Below are positions 12,056-23,172 of a DNA stretch of 64,000 bases, one piece after another. The notes under the pieces were generated by a model, which saw only the letters and a program-made list of their open reading frames with translations, ran no database searches and was not told where the DNA came from. The position numbers and the translations under genes were made by a program. How positions within the stretch are numbered: the stretch's first letter is position 1; each line of letters starts with the position of its first letter. Origin of the DNA: Sisyra terminalis (Eukaryota > Arthropoda > Insecta > Neuroptera > Sisyridae); NCBI GenBank assembly GCA_958496175.1, contig OY292276.1, positions 53,271,080 through 53,335,079 on the forward strand. Direction: 5' to 3'.

Positions 12056-13649
12056 ATAATATTAATTTTCTCAAAAACTGATGTTTTTGGGATCTTAATA
12101 CTAACATATTACCTTGATATTCTGAAAAAAATGGCTCCGATATTCATTAAAGACTATTTTACAACATGTTTAGATCTTTAGATATTTTATTAATGTTTTT
12201 TCTGTAGTATTAACTTTCATTTTTAATACAATAACCATTACGTAGGTACAAATAGATGCATTGGTGTTATGCATAATATATTCATGATATATTATTATAC
12301 TTGATGGTTTCAGAAATTTATTACTTCATCCCAGTCCATTTCTAGCTAGAATATTCAACAATGGAATATCTATTAATATTAAATCATTTTCCTTGAAGGA
12401 TTGTTGAAACGATTCTTAAATATTCATTTGTGGTTTTGACCCTTTATGCTTTATAGTAGCCATCACTTTCCTGACTTATTTTAAAATAATCAGTTACCTA
12501 CATAAACATTTTGTCAAAGTTCTGTGCTTCCATTAGTTATTTATCACATTTAAATTTCACTAGGAAATTAAATTATCTCAGTGAATATTTGAAATTAATT
12601 TTATTTAGAAAAATCAATTAAATATTTTTTTTCTCAAATTCCTTTTCTCATGAAATATTTTTAATAAAAATTGGAGAAAAAAAAATATGAATTATTTTTT
12701 TTTTGGTATCATAAATGAATCAAAGAGAAAAGTTTGAGATCAAAAAATGTATGTCCCTCAAGGTATTTATTATATAAAGGTCTTCATAATTAGCTTTTAC
12801 TTGTATTTGTACAATTGTTAATTCCCAAAGTTAAACATTAAAATACATGTTTCGTTTTTGTGAAATATTTATCTTTTTATAGTATTGTGTTAAAATTGCG
12901 GAAATTTTTATTGTCGAAATAATATTTTCGGTCATATTGGTATAGCTTTTAATCAAATTGACATTCTGGTCTAGTTAAATAGTAGTTGTAAAACGTATCC
13001 CATCAAAGATTGGATAATTTAAGCTCCCCAGGTCTTAACATGTCAAATGCACAATTCCTCTGAGGTTTTAACTGGAAATTGGATTTGATCATGCGATATT
13101 CATGTTTGATATTTTTAACTATTTGGGAACAACTATTTTCAATCGATACTTTATGGCTAGTGTTTCGGAAAGCCTAAATTATTTAAAACTCATTTCTCAA
13201 ATTTACTCATAACAAAATTCTTATGTTAAATTGTTTGGGGCTAAATATATTTTCTAGATATTATGTGATGATAATTTAAAGATGCGTGTATAGAATGTGA
13301 TTCAAAATTCGAGAATTGAACTGTTCTGATACTATTAGTAGATACTATAAAAATTAAATATAATTTTCATTTAGTTGATTTACCTAGAAGTTATGAAAAC
13401 AGTTATTTAATTTTAAAAATAATATAGGCTGCATTGTGCACTCTATTGTGCGTATTATATTAATAGAAAAAGTGAAAAAAAAGTGTTTTATATAAATTGT
13501 GACCAATTGATCCCGAAGATTACTGTTCTGCAAAAAAGAAAGAAGGCAAAAGTATGGTTCTACGATAATAAATAAAATGGCAACCTTAAAAAATTTGAAT
13601 TTGCGACTGGAGAAGAACAAATCTAATGAATATTAAAATTGGGTTTGTG
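12056..13649. other. No feature recognised
   Basis: AT-rich non-coding DNA with only chance open frames. Confidence 0.55.
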
Positions 13650-14235
13650 AAAAAAAAATTTCTTTGTGATAAATGGAAAGATCATATATAAGTTTTATAG
13701 CAAAACTATTTTTTGTTTTTTTTTTTTTTTTCGCAATAATTTAAAAGTTATTTCAAAATAAAAATTAATTTTTTAATCTAGTACCGAAGACACACCGACA
13801 GCTCCCGAACAAACCCGAGCGCGTGTGACGTCATAATGTTAGTTGTCACTCATTGCAGTTGATACAGAAATAATAAGTACAGTGTTTTGATTGATTTAAT
13901 TCTGTTGTGATAGTTAACTATTTATTATATTATTTTTTAACAGACTTACCTTGATGCCTTGGCACCTCGAACTTCAGTAGAATTAAACCGAACGTCATTT
14001 TTTAAAAAATTGGTTGTCATAAATATATCAACATCAGGAATATTATCAGACTTTGCCTTTATAAATCCTTTATCACACATAGCTAAATGGAATCAACTAA
14101 CGACTCGTTTTTTAGCCAAAAATTTTCAATATTATTGTCTAGTCACGTGTAATAGCTGTAAACGCTGTACTGTTATTAAATAGCTATAACATTATGACGT
14201 CACAACTATGGTGACCATTCATGGCGCGTTTATAT
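13650..14235 (-). mobile_element. Inverted-repeat element carrying a coding exon remnant
   Basis: An inner inverted pair (gtgtgacgtcataatgtta at about 13825 and taacattatgacgtcac at 14190-14206) frames a minus-strand coding exon (13950-14080). The region 13660-13830 is repeated in diverged form at about 39690-39820, including catatataagttttata and acaccgaca. It looks like a deletion derivative of a larger protein-coding element that kept only the 5' region and first exon. Confidence 0.5.
13950..14080 (-). pseudogene. Orphan first exon, resembling the N-terminus of insect YqaJ/SWIM-type element proteins
   Basis: On the minus strand an ATG at 14080 opens 43 codons, starting MCDKGFIKAKSDNIPDVD and including FMTTNFL and VRGAKAS. 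It ends exactly at AG/gtaagt (exon end 13950), a consensus donor in phase 2. The pattern of a short basic N-terminus, a small hydrophobic helix and an E-V-R-G-A-K segment recalls the first exon of repetitive insect proteins with a SWIM zinc finger and a YqaJ-type nuclease domain. That assignment is from memory and needs a search. No downstream exon is visible towards 13650, so it is probably non-functional. Confidence 0.4.
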
Positions 14236-16623
14236 TCATGTGATTTTTTTTAAATTTTATCAATTTTTAATCGCTTATAATTAATTGAGAATTTTTTTTT
14301 TTAAGTTTTTTGCATTAAATATCAATATTATTAATAATAAAGTTTTAAAATACATGAAAAAAATCAATATTTTTTTTTTTCAAAATCCCAATTGATTTAG
14401 TACTTAGGAAACTTAAGTGGAGACAAAATAAATTTTGGACTTTAGATCCTGGGATAAAAAGTTAATTATTTAAAAAGTTGATATAGGTATGGACGTATAG
14501 TATAGTGTGCAGCTATAGAAAGTCATCAAAAACTCCAACATTGAGAAAGTCCATTGATATCTTGTAAAAAACATTTAAAGTGGATATTTTAATATCTAAA
14601 CATTGACAATTACCACCCTGATAAAATATTATTCGGAGAATAGAGAAAACAAGCATGTTTCCACCTAAGGATATTGATATAAGGAAATATATAACAGATA
14701 GTATAATTTACTAAACAGATATCCTAAGGATATTATCTTTTTACCCATGAGTAAAAGTACCGGCCATTAGGGTCATAACGGGTTCCTTTTATTCACTAAT
14801 TATTAAAATATGACATTTAGACCTTAACATAGCAAAAATCCGAAACGAGATAGTTATATTTAGCCACAAAAATTTTTACGAACTTTGACATTTAAATGTA
14901 CTTGTTTAAGAGGGAATGGTCTGTAAAATAAATCGAAGATGTTGTAAAATAATCTATAGATCTTTGTTTAAGATTAAAAAGTAGGAAATTAAAATTGGGA
15001 CGGTGTTTTCTAGGAATGGAAAACACGAAAAAGAAAAAGTTCTCAAATTTGGAACCGTCTCAAACGGGCCTGAATCTTATATAAGGAGGTTGATGGTTGT
15101 ACAGTACGGTACATTCTTATCTACCGCATAGAATAGTAAGAATAAATCTCGACTTTAAATAGACAATTCAAACTAAAATGATTGTATTTATTGTAAATAA
15201 ATAATTACATAGTGTTATTTCTGTAAATAAAACTTACGTATAAAATTAGTTGTTATCTAACGTCTTAAACACAAATCCAACGAACCCAGTTATCATAAAC
15301 AGTCTAAACAAGCTGAATATTTACCCAAAATATTTTACTATTTTTTTTTTTCAAACTATATTTTGCTGAATCTAAATAGTTGTAACAATTGTAATAACAC
15401 ACATTTTACTTAGATTTTTTTCCCCACATTTTTAAACCTCCACCCCCTTGGTATGACGTCAGATTTTTTTTAATTTCATAATTAAAAATATTTAAAATAA
15501 CACAGTAGTTTTAACTATTTTTTTCCATGAAATAATAAAATATTTATTAAATTCTACAAAAAGTTAAAAATTTTAAATAATAGACAAAATAAATGACTAA
15601 TTAAGAAACGATAAACGATTGATTATGTTAATAAGATAATTACAATTGAATCAATTTGTGTGCAGTGTCCATGGATATTTTACATTTTAACAAGTGACGT
15701 CAAAAAGCTTTTGATTCCTCCTGATCCTTGTCACACGATGTCACATTTCATTGACTTCCTGTAAATGGGGCTTGTAATTTATGGATGGCAACTATATATT
15801 TCGTTTTACTTAAATGGTTTTAAAATTTTTAAAATCTATTAATATTTTAATATTAATATTTAATATTAATATTAAATTAATATTTAAAATCACTTAAACT
15901 AAAAAAAAAAATAGTGTTTCGTTAAATTTTCTAAGTTTGCGAAGTGTTCCATTGCAAAAAAAGTTTGGGAAACCCTGTTCAAGATAATTTTAATGAATAC
16001 AAAAGACGGAATTATTTCTCATTTTTTGAGCTACCCTGCAGGAACATATGGACAGCCCTCACCCTCCCAGTGGGGATCATATCTTCACCACCTCTTCACT
16101 CATTGCCTGGAAATATTAAAAAATATAAAAAAAAATTAAGATGAACCAAATTTTAAGAGAAAATGAATTCACGAATTTTAGATAAAAACTTCGAGAGCTA
16201 GAATCCTTGATCTATAAAAAATAAAAAAATAAAATCTCAGGAAAAAATACTGCTGGCAGAAAATTAAACAATGTGACCAAAACTGGCCTTTAAAATGTAT
16301 TTTTTAGTAAGCTTCTAACAATTACAAGGATAAAATATTTTGGGTTGTGTGATATAAAATTGAATTATGAATTTGATACAAGTTTTCCGCATTAAATTCA
16401 AACAAACATAAAATTGGTATTGATTAATTTACCCTTGATATCTAACATCTTAGTTAACGAAAACTAAATGTTGAACATTGGGTTTCAAAATATTTCAAGG
16501 AAAATTTGTAAAACTTTAGCTTTTGATTGAGCTTTTAAAGCTTCTTAGATATCTTTATAAATTGTAACACTATTTTTTACTATACCATGTAGACGAAGAA
16601 ATAGGTAACAGCTTTTTTTAAAG
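14236..16623. other. No gene; includes a simple ATTAAT repeat
   Basis: AT-rich. At 15838-15890 there is a run of taatatt/aatatta units. Around 16030-16110 there is a slightly GC-richer stretch (accctcccagtgggga) that looks like the end of an old transposon. Nothing else was identified. Confidence 0.5.
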
Positions 16624-16900
16624 GCATTATAAAGTGAAAGGAAAAAAAATATTAATGGATAATAATATATGTCTTATGAGACTCAATTTCTGCTTTATTA
16701 CAAAAAATTTTATTATAAAAAAAAATAACCTATATGAAATTTGTTTACAATTGACAAAATCATTATTACCTGATGATGACAGTCAAAAACTGTTGAAACG
16801 CGTCGTAATAAAGAAGAAATTGAGTCATAGGACATTTATTATTATTATTCAATAATTAATTGTGACTCGGAAATAAATAGAATACTTGTCAATAAAAAAA
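16624..16900 (+). mobile_element. Short repeat carrying the best hammerhead-like motif (family N)
   Basis: The stretch has the pieces ttaatggataataatatatg, gagactcaattt and ttgtgactcggaaataaata. The same pieces recur at 19832-19935 without the ribozyme core. It carries the 16763-16811 motif. Boundaries and duplications are not resolved. Confidence 0.45.
16763..16811 (+). ncRNA. Hammerhead-ribozyme-like motif, most complete in the window
   Basis: Stem I TTATTAC (16763-16769) pairs perfectly with GTAATAA (16805-16811). The core CTGATGA (16770-16776) is followed by one unpaired T, stem II GACAG/CTGTT with a 7-nt loop, and GAAA (16795-16798). Stem III is the palindrome ACGCGT (16798-16803) and the predicted cleavage nucleotide is C16804. 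A 2-bp or palindromic stem III is a known trait of hammerheads in Penelope-like elements, which are thought to work as dimers. The unpaired T before stem II departs from the consensus. Activity is untested. Confidence 0.6.
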
Positions 16901-18116
16901 TTTAATGCCTGCGTTATTATTTACTCTGTAAGAAAAATTTAGTTTAAATTTATTAGCATTAATTAGTAAAAATTACCTATAGGTGGTCCAATGATCAAAG
17001 TGGCCCACTCCAAAAATGGCGAGTTTTGAGTTTCAATATTTTTGGATTTGCGTATTTTTAATAACTTTTAAGTTACAAAACATGTTAAGTCGCTTAAGCG
17101 ATGGTAAATTGGTAAATAAAAATTAAATATGAATCTACTCAGAGTTGAAATTTATGAAAGTTTTGTGTTGTTATAATCAATTGTTATAATCTAAGCAAAT
17201 AATATTAATGATATTACATTTCAATGTTGGCATTTATCTAACATTGTATAACAATTGTGGCATTTAAAGACATAAAGACCATTTGAGAATCTACAATGTG
17301 TAAATTGCGAGTACAAAATGGGAATTACAATTAAAAAGAGGAATAGTTTCAATACAAGATTGAATTGGTTGAAGTAAGAAAACGGGATTGAGCTTTTAAA
17401 TCCAAGACATATTGCTATCAGCGTGGGTCGTCGTTTGAAATATTTATTATGACTTGAGAATACATTTAGTACGTACCAATGTTTATAGCCTTGTTTAAGA
17501 ATTCGAATTAAATTTTATGTGAGTGAAAATAAATCTTTTAACGAAGGATACAAATTGATTCCAGATAAACATTGTAGGCATTAGTGTTGAAAGCGATAAT
17601 ATAATTGGTAAGAGCTTTTTTTTTGGGTTAAATCTCGTATACTTTAAAATGAAAAATTAGTCTTTAAAAAAATTTTAGTAAATTCATTGTTTAATTTACT
17701 AGGTTAGTTTAGCATTAAAAAAGAATATATAAATATTTTTATAAATATTTATATAAATATTTCATTTCTATTCATATTTTATATAAATATTTTTATTTTA
17801 GTAAAGACCCAACAAGCCTATATCGGACCCATCATCTTACAGGCCCATAAGAACTACATGTATTGTGTATTCGTATAATTGATACGTTTTTTATATAATT
17901 TTCCTTAACATAGGGAAAAATCAAGGAGAAAAATACGATTGTATAGAATATGTATTGTATTTTTTATGAGTAAAATATGCAAAATTCATGCAAACCTACT
18001 TTGTAAAGACGTAGTTGTTTATTTAACATATTAATATCATTGAAACTATATGTTTAATCATTTACCTTAAGAAATAACAGTAATGCTATATTTGTTGCAA
18101 CTGATAACATTTATGC
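16901..18116. other. No gene; contains one copy of a direct repeat
   Basis: AT-rich non-coding DNA. A segment at 17784-17851 (gtaaagacccaacaagccta inside) is repeated at 18817-18872. Confidence 0.55.
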
Positions 18117-18340
18117 CAGTGGCGTAGCATGCCTTGGAGGGGCCCTGTATCAAAATTATTTGGGGGGCTCAAATGATGGGAAAAGATTTCTCACAAAAGA
18201 AACAAAAATGCTTACATTAAATAAAATTCAATATTTATTAATTATAAGTTATCACCTCCTCCTAGAAATCGAGCTACCCAAACAATTCAAATTAAATATA
18301 CTTTTCTAGTTTGTTTTTTTTCGGCAAATTGATTTATTAA

Positions 18341-18785
18341 GGGGTTATATACAATTAGCATTTTCAAAAAATCGATTTATTTTTTATTTTTTTTTTCTTA
18401 ATGTACATATATTTAAGAATACATACAGAAAATTTCATATCGTTCCGGTGAATATTTTAGAAGTTACACTCAAATTTGAAAAAAAAAATATCCTATGTAA
18501 AGTGCTTTTCAAACTTTAAAAGCATTTTTCTCAAAATGGTGTTTTCAAAGTCGGTGACCAACATTACTCCAAAACGGCTAAACCGATTAGTCTCAAATTT
18601 TAACACGAACTTCTTAAATATATTTCTTAGTAATTAATCGAAGATTTTTTCTCACCGATATTATTATTTCTTTTTTATACAATTTAGGGTCGAAATTTTG
18701 GTCAAAAATCGAATTTTTTTTGAGAAACCGCCATTTTGTCAAAAAATCATCTATACCTGAAGACGATTTTGGTTTTTCTAAAATT
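18341..18785. mobile_element. Truncated copy of the TTAA element
   Basis: It aligns with 4291-4740: ttaaggggttatatacaa, tttcatatcgtt, aagtcggtgaccaacatta and gagaaaccgccatt occur in the same order. The right half and its terminal repeat are missing; the match ends just before the 18817 direct repeat. Confidence 0.7.
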
Positions 18786-19097
18786 TCTGTCTGTATAGAC
18801 AATAGTGACAAATATGAATAAATATTTTTATTTTAGTAAAGACCCAACAAGCCTATATCATCTTGCAGACCCATAAGTTTGCTCCCATTATTTTCAAAAA
18901 TCCTTGAAAATTCCTTGAAATGATTGGTGCCTCCTCATCAAGTCCTCAAACCTGGTGGCTTTGACTTGAAATTCTTTTCGAGTTAAAGCTCACTTTTATT
19001 TTTAATTACAATCATCACTTTTGCTTATTGTATGTTAATATGTATATTGTACAGATTGCAAATTTATCTTTTATAATAAAAAAAAGTAGTATAGTTA

Positions 19098-19428
19098 GTA
19101 TAGGAACTTTTCCCATAATGGTGTGAGATTGGTTCCTATAATATTATAGAAATGACTCCTATAATATATAAAATTCATTCCTATATATTATTGGATTCAT
19201 TTCCATAATATTACTGGAACCGTTCCCATAAATTATGGGAAACATTCCTAAAATTATAGGAACCTTTCCTATAATGTTAAAGGTTACATTGTCATCGTTA
19301 TTGGAACTGTTCCTATAATTTTGGGGAAATTTCCTATAATTATGGGAAGTTTTCCCGTAATATATGGTCTTAAATACTATAATGGCATGGGAAAAATTCT
19401 ATAATATTATAGGAAAAGTCCCATATTT
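19098..19428. repeat. Degenerate array of TTCCTATAAT/ATTATAGGAA units
   Basis: Over about 330 bp the half-site TTCCYATAAT or its complement recurs roughly every 15-30 bp in both orientations, in places as near-complete palindromes (ttctataatattataggaa). It is not a clean tandem repeat. Confidence 0.6.
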
Positions 19429-19831
19429 TTCTTTCCGTGTAGATACGTATGAACAGTTTTTTGTTATTATGTTTTTTTCCGGGAAGCATGAGATTAAGTG
19501 ACATTGTGAATAACATTTTACTAATTTTTGCTTACACACGTTAGGTGCCCCTGTAGCCTGGGGACCCCGTATCATTGATACGGCTGATACAGTGGTACCT
19601 ACGCCCCTGATTTAAGCATAAAATAGGTTAAAAAAAAATTAGGTTAATTTTTCTTCGGTGATTTTTTCTTTGAGATTGTCTTCAATTGAACTACGATGAT
19701 AAATTGTAAAGAGTTAAAGTAAAGAGTCCAATGATTATTTAACTAACAAAAATGAAAATGGAATGCATTTTTCGATATTTTTTTGCGAAAAAAAAATGTG
19801 TTTTATTTTTTATACATAACAACACAATCAA

Positions 19832-19935
19832 ATGGATAATAATATAATAAAATTGAGTCTCAAAGACATATATATATTATTATCCATTAATTTATTGTGA
19901 CTCGGAAATAAATAAAATACTTATCAATGTTAAAC
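19832..19935 (+). repeat. Family N fragment without ribozyme core
   Basis: It carries atggataataatataat, attgagtctcaaagaca and ttgtgactcggaaataaata in the order seen at 16645-16880, but the hammerhead part is absent. Confidence 0.5.
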
Positions 19936-20058
19936 ACAATCAAAACTTGCTACTTCTATATGATATACTTTCATTGATGCTTAAGATAAATTTAAAGAAG
20001 AAGACAATTCAGGTTGTTTAAGATCGGTTTTTTTATTTAATATTTTTACTATTCAATT

Positions 20059-20095
20059 AGCTACGTTTCGTTACGTATCGTAACTTCATCAGGCT
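20059..20095 (-). ncRNA. Hammerhead-like motif, left arm of family H copy 2
   Basis: Core, stem II, stem III and stem I are identical to the motif at 6359-6395. Confidence 0.45.
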
Positions 20096-20188
20096 TCTTG
20101 ATTCACAAAAATATAATATTTTCTAAATAAAAATTTTCATTTATTTATTGAATTTAAATTGAAAATATTATATTTTTGTGAATCAAGA

Positions 20189-20225
20189 AGCCTGATGAAG
20201 TTACGATACGTAACGAAACGTAGCT
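20189..20225 (+). ncRNA. Hammerhead-like motif, right arm of family H copy 2
   Basis: Plus-strand copy: AGC, CTGATGA, A, GTTAC/GTAAC, GAAA, ACGT, A, GCT. It could pair with its inverted twin at 20059-20095 instead of folding as a ribozyme. Confidence 0.45.
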
Positions 20226-20288
20226 AATTGCATAGTTAATAAAAAAACCGATCTTAAACAACCTGAATTGTCTTCTTATTTAAAAAAA

Positions 20289-22061
20289 TAAAAGCTGAGA
20301 TCTGAATATTATCATCTATAAATTTAAAATTACAACCAAAGCATACTATTTTTGAAAAAAAAAAGCTCTACCGGCAAAACTTTGAAGCTTTCCATTTTAA
20401 AACTTGTTTCCAAAATATAAATTTACCCATTTTTTTTTAAGAATAAACTGGATAATAATTTAAAGTAATAAAAGCGATTGATGAAAAGCTATACATTTGT
20501 CAAACAAAACGGAATTTTTAATTAATAAACTAACATTATTGATTTCTCATAACTTTCTCATGGTTCATTAATTCTTAATGGTATGCGTTTGCAATGTGTA
20601 TATAATAAATATATTCATCCCTTTATCATTATACATTCTTTCTCCAACTTCCTGTAAAAAGGATACTTTGATTTTTTGAAATTTTCTGTTTTTTCATCTG
20701 ATTTAATATTTCAGGCAAATAATATTTAACGTTAAAAACGTTTGAAAACTTTACCTTCACGTTGTTTTGGTTTTACCATTAACATTTTACATTGACTTTC
20801 CATTTTATTTTCCATTTAATTATCCTTATTATTACAGCCTTGCTTCATTTGATTTGAGGGTAACTTTTTTGAGAAAGTTTTGTTGAACCATTTCCTGATT
20901 ATAAATAAACGGCCTTTAGGTATAAATTACCTATACAATCCAATGCGAGAATAATTATTTTATTATTATATCTCTCTCAATTTATGTTGGTATATGCTGC
21001 CTTTATGTTTTATAATGAATATCGGATACATCCCGTTATGTCGCTTGTATTTATAACCTTTGCGTGATCATGTTTCTTCGACATAGAAATTTATGCGGCT
21101 TTTTCAACAATAAAAGGACAATGTTGATGCATAATGCAGAGATATTTGTATTTAATTCGGACTTAATGTAAATACAAAAAAAATATATATATTTAAATTT
21201 GAAAAAAATTTCTAGAAAATTAAGTGGATCAATATGACTTTTTTTTGTTAGATTGATAGAAGTAAGAAGAAAATAACTAAAATTTTGTTTTTTACAATAA
21301 TTAAAGTTATAAAACTAGCAATTATACTTCAAAAATAAATTATATGATAGAATTTCCAAAAATGCTGATGCCAGCAATTCGATGATCAGATAGCCTGATT
21401 ACTGAATTTTATCATTTTTAATTCCCTGAAACTGTGGTTTTAAAAGGGAGCCTAAATTCAAGAAAAGGTTATTGAGAATTATTTTGAAATCCCGGTTACA
21501 TGATAGTTTTTGAAAAAAATTCCCCCGAAAAAAATTCGAATGAAATAATATATATTTACCTGGTCTGGATAGTGTAGCAATATGATAGTGTAGCAGTATG
21601 AGTTTATATGTACCAAGGGTTAAGAGTATTCTAAGAATTTTCTTTAAGTTTGGATGTAACATACCATAAAAAATTATACTGTAATTTCTCATGAATCCAA
21701 AATATTCTGATGGGGGTTTGAGAAATAATGATCAATGGGTCTAATAAGGAGAGTGCAAAATCTTGAAATCACGAATTAAGCTCAAATTTACTAAGATGGT
21801 AGATTTTGTTTCCCTGATGAAAAAAATATATGATTATAGTGGCTACTATCTAAAAATTATTGAGTAGTGGTACCTTAAACTATATATCTACATTAACAGA
21901 GAAATTAAATCTTCCATTCTACAAAATTTGAACTAAATCCGTGACTTCAAGACCTTGTATCCTTGTAAGATCAAAAATATATAAGACATCAAAGGTTTTT
22001 CAGATGACACATTATACCTTATAGAAGAGATTAAAAATCAAAAGGGTTAAATTTTAACATT
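20289..22061. other. No feature recognised
   Basis: AT-rich non-coding DNA; no coding or repeat signal I can support. Confidence 0.55.
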
Positions 22062-23172
22062 TTAGGTGTACCGGAAAGTATTTTTTTTATAAACAATTAA
22101 AGCACAATTTTGTTACAGCTTTTAACTTTTAATCAATGGTATAATCAGCCTCAATAGTATCAACGCTTGGACTTCTAAGAGTGCAAATTTTGAATACCAA
22201 ATTAATAAAAATCAATTGATTTATAAGGAAAGTATCAAAAAATTAAATTACATTTTGAACATCAGTTAAGATATATTAATTAATTAATTAAAATTAAAAT
22301 AAAATAAAAAAAATACGACAAATATATAAAAAAAAAATAAAGACAAAAAAATAAATAAAAATATATAAAACAAATAATATATAAGTGAGTAGGAACCATC
22401 GCGAGATGGAATCCCCAACAGGTGACAATTGAATCTGTCTAAGGTTAGCTTCTACATATTAGCCAAACTGGAAAGTTAATTCGGCAATAAGTTAAAGACT
22501 TTAGAAAAAAATAATTAAGATTTCAATTTTTTTACCATCAAGGAAATGATGTAACAATTGAAATAAATAGAAATCCGATAGAATAACTTTGGACGATTAT
22601 ATTGAGTACGTTAATATCATCCTCCCCCTTAATTTGTTAGTTTTTTTCCTGCAGAAAAGTCTTGCATTACCGTGTTGCAGCATTATATTTTCTCTGTTAA
22701 CAGTTCTTGGACACTTTTGGGTATTTAATTGGCCGATCAAATTTGATTAGGATTATTTGACAATACTTCGATTTTCTGGCATATATTTGGTACCGTTTCT
22801 TCCTTTAAATTCTTATTGGTAAATTTTTTTGCCATTTTTCGGTAGAAGAATATGAAAATTATCGAATTCAAACTTAAAAAACTCATTTTGCATCATTGAA
22901 CATCTTTTAGTATTAGCTATGCGTTGCTATCCTATGAAACCCGAAATGCATACAATACCGAATTTATATTCTTACGGGTTTTTAGTTTTATCATTTCTTT
23001 ATAGAGTTTGGAAGAAAAGATATTTTGAAATTTTTTTATACGTAAATAACGTTAATAAGTCACTCGAATCATAAAATATTTTTAGTACCACTTTGAAATA
23101 ACTTATAATCCAGATAAATGGCAAGTGAATGACTATAGATTTAAACAAGAAATTACTTTCCGGTGCATCCAA
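22062..23172. mobile_element. Mariner-like DNA transposon remnant 1
   Basis: The left end TTAGGTGTACCGGAAAGTA and the right end (inverse of GGATGCACCGGAAAGTAA at about 23154-23171) form terminal inverted repeats followed by T-rich DNA, as in mariner-type elements. The interior shares diverged segments with 53512-55880, for example tgcattaccgtgttgcag and gcatacaataccgaat. Frames are broken throughout, so the superfamily call rests on the termini. Confidence 0.55.

Larger units (their letters stand above)
18117..19609. mobile_element. hAT-type element with nested insertions
   Basis: It starts CAGTGGCGTAGCATGCC and ends with the inverse of CAGGGGCGTAGGTACC. The flanks ATTTATGC (18109-18116) and ATTTAAGC (19610-19617) form an 8-bp duplication with one mismatch. 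Inside are a truncated copy of the 4291-5056 element (18341 to about 18785), one copy of a direct repeat (18817-18872) and an array of short palindromic units (19098-19428). No transposase domain remains visible. Confidence 0.7.
19994..20288. mobile_element. Family H palindromic element copy 2
   Basis: A near-perfect inverted repeat of about 295 bp with ends gaagacaattcaggttg. Unlike copy 1 it carries the hammerhead-like motif in both arms (20059-20095 minus, 20189-20225 plus), head to head. Confidence 0.65.

Noticed and set aside
15838..15890. Possible replication origin or regulatory AT element
   Set aside because: It is a simple ATTAAT repeat in AT-rich DNA with nothing else to support a function.
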